NCBI GenBank assembly: GCA_947174185.1 | Contig: CAMWHY010000003.1 | Location: forward strand, 1 to 47,176 | Source of the DNA: an uncultured Lachnospiraceae bacterium | GTDB lineage: Bacteria > Bacillota > Clostridia > Lachnospirales > Lachnospiraceae | DNA length: 47,176 nucleotides | Reading direction: 5' to 3' | Shown here: positions 43,826-47,176 of the stretch, in pieces | Layout of the letters: the number at the start of each line of letters is the position of its first letter | Numbering within the stretch: the stretch's first letter is position 1 | The notes under the pieces: generated by a model | The model's input: only the letters and a program-made list of their open reading frames with translations | Database searches by the model: none | What the model was told of the DNA's origin: nothing | Program-made: the position numbers and the translations under genes

Positions 43826-45212
43826 CTGTCATTTCCTCTATTTTTTTATAATTTATTTTTCCGGTATCATATCTGGGAATTTCCGCCATCCAGCAACAGG
43901 TAATCCATTTCTTCGGAATCTTCATGTTCCGGTCGAGCAACAATTTGATATCATTATCTCTATCCCGTTCTGTTCCCGTATAACCGATAACGATATGGTT
44001 ATCCATGCCAATGCAGGCAAATTCCACATCCGAATACTCGTTATACAGATATTGTTCAAGATCGTCAAGACTTACTCTTTTATCCAGAATTTTCACATAC
44101 CTTGTTATACGCCCGCGCAGAAAGATACATCCAGCTTCATCAATGTATGCTATATCACCAGTATGTATCATCCCATGATTTACATCCTCTTTCATCAGAT
44201 GTTCGCGACAGCTTGCGTATCCCATACAGATGCTTTTGCTTTTAATGATCAGTTCCCCGGTATCAGCATCTATCATCGGTTCCATATTATCAAAAGCCTT
44301 TCCAACTGACCGCAGTTTGATACTATTCACATCAAAATTCATACCTGCAATGATACAGGTACATTCTGTCTGTCCATATCCAATCCAGAACTTGTCCTTC
44401 ATAAGTTTCACTAATTCTATCTGATTCTGTTCGGACATTTGTCCACCACCGGACATGGCATAGTTTAAGTTTTCCATCGTCTGTTCATCCCAGAAACAAA
44501 CCCTTTTAAGCATATCATATACATATGGCGTTGCCGCAAAATTATTAATCTTGGCACGAATAAACAATTCCCTAAAGTTTTTGCCGAGCACCATCTCATC
44601 CGAAACATACAGCGTCGCACCACAGTGCCAGTGCCAGAGGCAAAACGCAAAACCATAAGTATGGTTAACAGGCAACGGAGAAAGCCCCCTCTGTCCGCTT
44701 TCCATAGATAAATGTCTGACTGCATATTCTGAGTTATCATACAAATTTTCATAACTAAGTTTTACCAGTTTCGCGCTCCCTGTAGTTCCACTGGTAGATA
44801 AAAGCAGCGACACGTCCGGATGAATGTCGCACTTTTCATAACCTGTTTTCAAAAGAGCATGACTATCCAAATCCAGTCCCTGGCAAGGCGTATAGATATC
44901 TGCTTTTTTATGCTCCTTGGGGCAATAAATATATTGGGGTTGATATAAGGAGATTAAATTATCCAACAGTTTATCATCAATATCGGCAGATAAAAGCAAT
45001 GGCACACGATTTAGATACAGAGTCATATAGATCATTTCCATTGTTTCCATTTGATGATCGCACAACAAATACACAAGACTGCGTTCTTCCATATAACCGG
45101 CAATTTTTTCTGCCTTCTCTCCCAGTTCTCTATAGCTGATCGCTTTTCCTTTTCCATCAGTAATGGCAATCGCTTCCGACTGCATCACTTCCTTTCTGAA
45201 AACAGCTTTCAC
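43809..45212 (-). CDS. AMP-forming acyl/aminoacyl ligase
   Basis: 467 aa ANL-superfamily adenylating enzyme. Seen: P-loop LLLSTSGTTGSAKL (about 136-149), NFAATPYVYDML, YGQTECTC, MIHTGDIAYIDEAGCIFLRGRITRYVKI, and a C-terminal DTGKINYKKI with the catalytic lysine. It would activate a carboxylate with ATP and load it on the adjacent carrier protein, as DltA does for DltC; the substrate cannot be read. The frame opens at a TTG at 45236; AAGGGAG lies 10 nt before the GTG at 45212, which I use. First gene of the glycan locus, 58 bp after a hairpin terminator. Confidence 0.88.
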   Translation of the reverse strand: MKAVFRKEVMQSEAIAITDGKGKAISYRELGEKAEKIAGYMEERSLVYLLCDHQMETMEMIYMTLYLNRVPLLLSADIDDKLLDNLISLYQPQYIYCPKEHKKADIYTPCQGLDLDSHALLKTGYEKCDIHPDVSLLLSTSGTTGSAKLVKLSYENLYDNSEYAVRHLSMESGQRGLSPLPVNHTYGFAFCLWHWHCGATLYVSDEMVLGKNFRELFIRAKINNFAATPYVYDMLKRVCFWDEQTMENLNYAMSGGGQMSEQNQIELVKLMKDKFWIGYGQTECTCIIAGMNFDVNSIKLRSVGKAFDNMEPMIDADTGELIIKSKSICMGYASCREHLMKEDVNHGMIHTGDIAYIDEAGCIFLRGRITRYVKILDKRVSLDDLEQYLYNEYSDVEFACIGMDNHIVIGYTGTERDRDNDIKLLLDRNMKIPKKWITCCWMAEIPRYDTGKINYKKIEEMTDGHQK

Positions 45213-45269
45213 TATATTATATCTCCCTTCAACCAATTCCTAAAAAATATTTTATTTTTCATGACTTAA

Positions 45270-45308
45270 AAGGAACTGTGTACTAATTGCTTAGTACAAC
45301 AGCTCCTT
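45270..45308 (-). terminator. Terminator/attenuator after the secreted domain protein gene
   Basis: Arms 45308-45291 and 45286-45270 pair over 16-17 bp with one mismatch and one bulge around a 4-nt loop, followed on the minus strand by a short T-run (CCTTTTAA). Expected to stop most transcripts after the abundant secreted protein gene and let some read through into the glycan locus, for which no strong separate promoter was seen. Confidence 0.75.
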
Positions 45309-45356
45309 CTTTCATTTAACTAACGACTTATTGTAAAAACCACTCACTAACAACTA

Positions 45357-46343
45357 TTACTGTACAGTATAAGATGCTTTATACCGAGTGCCGTTAACCG
45401 TGTATGTTACATCAAGAGTTGCACCCTTTGCTACACTGATTCCTGCTGCAGTAAGATCGGATGCCTTTACTGCTACATAACCACTAATCAAAGATGCATT
45501 TGCGGTAACATCCACGCCATTTACGACAACACTGGTTGCATTGGTCTCAAAAGAAGCATTATCTACGCCCTTTAATGCAAGCCAGCTTGCATTCTGGTAC
45601 TTAAGCACATTTGCAGTACCAACCACACCTGACGGATCATCATATCTCCATGTAACAGTAAGCGTAGGTGCTGTCACACCTTCTGCAGACGCCTCGTTTG
45701 CAGCGCCAGTCAGGCAGAAAGATGCTGATTTCCATGCAGCAGGACTGTCAATCGGTGCATATACATAATCACCGCTAACAACGTCAACCTTGAAATTATC
45801 CGCAATACCGTCAATCGTAACCGTAGTGGATACTTTCTCACCTGCAACGATCGGAGTTTCTTCAGTACCAACCTTCAGTGCAAGATACAACTGTGCGTCA
45901 TCACCTGTAAAGGAATTTGAGCTAACAAGTGCAACGTCTGACGCTGCTTCAGAAGCCTCTACCTCAACTGTCAGATTAATGCTAACACTACTTTCATTTG
46001 TAACTTTCAGTGATTCACTTGTATTAGCATAGTTGCCTGATACGTTAAAGTAAACGCCTGTGTCATTAGCTGCAGCCGGGAATGTTGCATCTCCATACTT
46101 CGCACCGTCTGTCTCCTGAATCAACCGCTCTAAGTCCATAGTATACTCGAACATAGTTGAATCTGCGGAAACGGTAGGAAGTACAACCTTAACTACCTGT
46201 CTGTTAAGATGTCCTTCATTGATACCATCACCAGTAGCGGTGCCGCTCGTTGCATCACTAGCCAATGCTGTGATAGCGCCTCCAAGTGTCATGATTGCAG
46301 CAAGAGCAAGTGCTGTGAATCTTGCCAGTTTCTTTTTGTGCAT
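45357..46343 (-). CDS. Secreted beta-rich domain protein, paralogue of the 30.0-31.7 kb protein
   Basis: 328 aa. Signal peptide at residues 1-29 (MHKKKLARFTALALAAIMTL ending ALASDA). The main domain (YTMDLERLIQETDGAKYGDATF to APTLTVTWRYDDP) matches by eye the beta-rich domain of the other secreted protein: shared elements are xRLIxxTxGxKYG, FxGDxxxLYLAL, FxLTGAxN and VTWxxDP. A C-terminal Ig-like portion follows (FETNATSVVVNGVDVTAN to the end). No LPXTG anchor is seen. The frame extends to 46403, but AGGAGG is 9 nt from the ATG at 46343. It is likely a highly expressed surface or fibre protein; function unknown. Confidence 0.82.
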   Translation of the reverse strand: MHKKKLARFTALALAAIMTLGGAITALASDATSGTATGDGINEGHLNRQVVKVVLPTVSADSTMFEYTMDLERLIQETDGAKYGDATFPAAANDTGVYFNVSGNYANTSESLKVTNESSVSINLTVEVEASEAASDVALVSSNSFTGDDAQLYLALKVGTEETPIVAGEKVSTTVTIDGIADNFKVDVVSGDYVYAPIDSPAAWKSASFCLTGAANEASAEGVTAPTLTVTWRYDDPSGVVGTANVLKYQNASWLALKGVDNASFETNATSVVVNGVDVTANASLISGYVAVKASDLTAAGISVAKGATLDVTYTVNGTRYKASYTVQ

Positions 46344-46415
46344 AACTTTTTTCCTCCTTGATTTAATTTGTATGCTTTTAATGCCCGTCATCCTGACAGG
46401 CAAAAGATACCTTTG

Positions 46416-46952
46416 TTAATTCTCCACTATGATTGTGAAGCCGACCCGTAATGTACTTATCGTATTCTGATCTTCATCCACCAGATGATATACCATTATA
46501 CAGTCATAAGTTCCAGCATCCAAAACAGTATCAAGCGCAATATTTTCCATCTTCGCCCCGATAGGTATCACCGGCGACTCTAGGATTGGCGTGCTCTCAT
46601 CTGATGAAAGGAATACATCAAAATAGACGTCATTCGTGTTATCTGCATCATTCTCAACATATGCATCCTCTGAAATAGCGTCTCCCGAAGAAAAATGCCA
46701 TGTTGTTGTCATTTTTGATGCATAATAACCCGGAGCAACATAATCCCGATTTACCATTTCCTCAGCAACCGCTTCGGCATTCTCCTGTGTCACAACAACA
46801 TTACGTCTGGTTTCTTCTTGCGGTTCTTCCTGTCCGCGGCCAAGCAGAATAATCACCACTACTAACAGGACAATGATAATTGCAATTCCAGCGAAAATAC
46901 CAATCTTAACGCCTTGTCCTAATTTTTCTGCACCATCTGTATCTTTAGCCAC
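46416..46952 (-). CDS. Single-pass membrane protein with an extracytoplasmic beta domain
   Basis: 178 aa. Residues about 16-39 form one membrane helix (IGIFAGIAIIIVLLVVVIIL) after a short charged cytosolic N-terminus; an acidic linker and a beta-rich outer domain (YFDVFLSSDESTPILESPVIPIGAKMENIALDTVLDAGTYDC) follow. The start is GTG with GGAGG 9 nt upstream. It is 72 bp upstream of the secreted domain protein gene and on the same transcript, so it may anchor or present that protein. No family recognised. Confidence 0.75.
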   Translation of the reverse strand: MAKDTDGAEKLGQGVKIGIFAGIAIIIVLLVVVIILLGRGQEEPQEETRRNVVVTQENAEAVAEEMVNRDYVAPGYYASKMTTTWHFSSGDAISEDAYVENDADNTNDVYFDVFLSSDESTPILESPVIPIGAKMENIALDTVLDAGTYDCIMVYHLVDEDQNTISTLRVGFTIIVEN

Positions 46953-47143
46953 TCTCTAGTACCTCCGAATATTAATGCCGTCCGCAGAGGTTTGATTACC
47001 TCATCTGTAAATTATATGATACTCATTTAAGCCTTAATAGCAAATTCATCCGTATGCTCAAATCGTACATTCCTTGTAATTTATTAAATATGATATATAT
47101 ACTTCTTAATATCCAAAATCAGAACATCCTAAATGTTATAATC

Positions 47144-47172
47144 AATATACCAAATATTCTCATTACTGTCAA
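47144..47172 (-). promoter_or_regulatory. Strong sigma-A promoter for the surface-protein/glycan transcript
   Basis: TTGACA (47172-47167), 17-nt spacer, TATATT (47149-47144) on the minus strand, five of six plus a perfect -35. The start near 47137 leaves a leader of about 185 nt before the GTG at 46952. Within the leader ACCTC upstream can pair with the GAGGT of the ribosome binding site; no known riboswitch class was recognised. Confidence 0.8.
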
Positions 47173-47176
47173 TAAA

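Noticed and set aside
46344-46403. Twenty-residue N-terminal extension of the right-hand secreted protein
   Set aside because: A perfectly placed AGGAGG and a classic signal peptide begin at the ATG at 46343; the extension runs through that ribosome binding site.
46953-47137. Cyclic di-GMP or other known riboswitch in the long leader
   Set aside because: The leader is about 185 nt, but I could not match the conserved cores of riboswitch classes I know; only a weak pairing over the ribosome binding site was seen.

Overview
The window looks like a chromosome segment from a Firmicute of class Clostridia, most likely Lachnospiraceae. This is inferred from several things together: strong AGGAGG-type ribosome binding sites, sigma-A promoters, a TPP riboswitch on an ECF thiamine S component, a T-box on aspS, gatCAB, addAB, c-di-GMP turnover proteins, and secreted proteins with SDNSIS-type repeats. 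No rRNA, tRNA, CRISPR array, phage or complete insertion sequence was seen. Nearly every gene is on the minus strand, so transcription runs right to left; thiT is the only plus-strand gene.

Left part (1-18.9 kb), conserved housekeeping. A seven-gene minus-strand run, probably one operon from a promoter near 8.07 kb, encodes a fused HAD phosphatase/CPBP membrane protease, a cytosolic ParB-like/BMP-like fusion, a metallophosphoesterase, HisC, a DUF368 (PopT-type) polyprenyl-phosphate transporter, a SAM methyltransferase and Hsp33. Divergent from it is thiT with a near-perfect promoter, a TPP aptamer and an intrinsic terminator. An HD-GYP phosphodiesterase follows, then a 78-bp tandem-repeat intergenic region, addA, addB and a small sigma-70-like gene whose promoter is embedded in a perfect 17-bp inverted repeat.

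Middle (19-29.8 kb). A T-box-controlled aspS-gatC-gatA-gatB operon charges tRNA with Asp and completes Asn-tRNA/Gln-tRNA by transamidation. A membrane diguanylate cyclase and a histidine phosphatase come next. Then a tightly overlapping three-gene set (pentulose-phosphate 3-epimerase, IspD/TarI-like cytidylyltransferase, zinc dehydrogenase) looks like a CDP-pentitol pathway.

Right part (30-47.2 kb), the most unusual region and visibly more AT-rich. Two secreted proteins that share a homologous beta-rich domain bracket a compact 12-gene locus. The locus encodes an AMP-forming ligase, a carrier protein, a DUF1919 protein, a propeller-like protein, two GT2 glycosyltransferases, a FemAB/GNAT-like acyltransferase, a PIG-L deacetylase, two methyltransferases, a Stealth phosphotransferase and a GT32 glycosyltransferase. 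Eight of the twelve carry the same small Rossmann-like module (YGxGxxG-type), fused at either the N- or the C-terminus to unrelated catalytic domains. No flippase, polymerase, ABC exporter or priming transferase is present. My working hypothesis is a cytoplasmic machine that builds a decorated (methylated, acylated, phosphodiester-linked) glycan, possibly directly on the flanking secreted repeat proteins, with the shared module as a common scaffold or ligand sensor.
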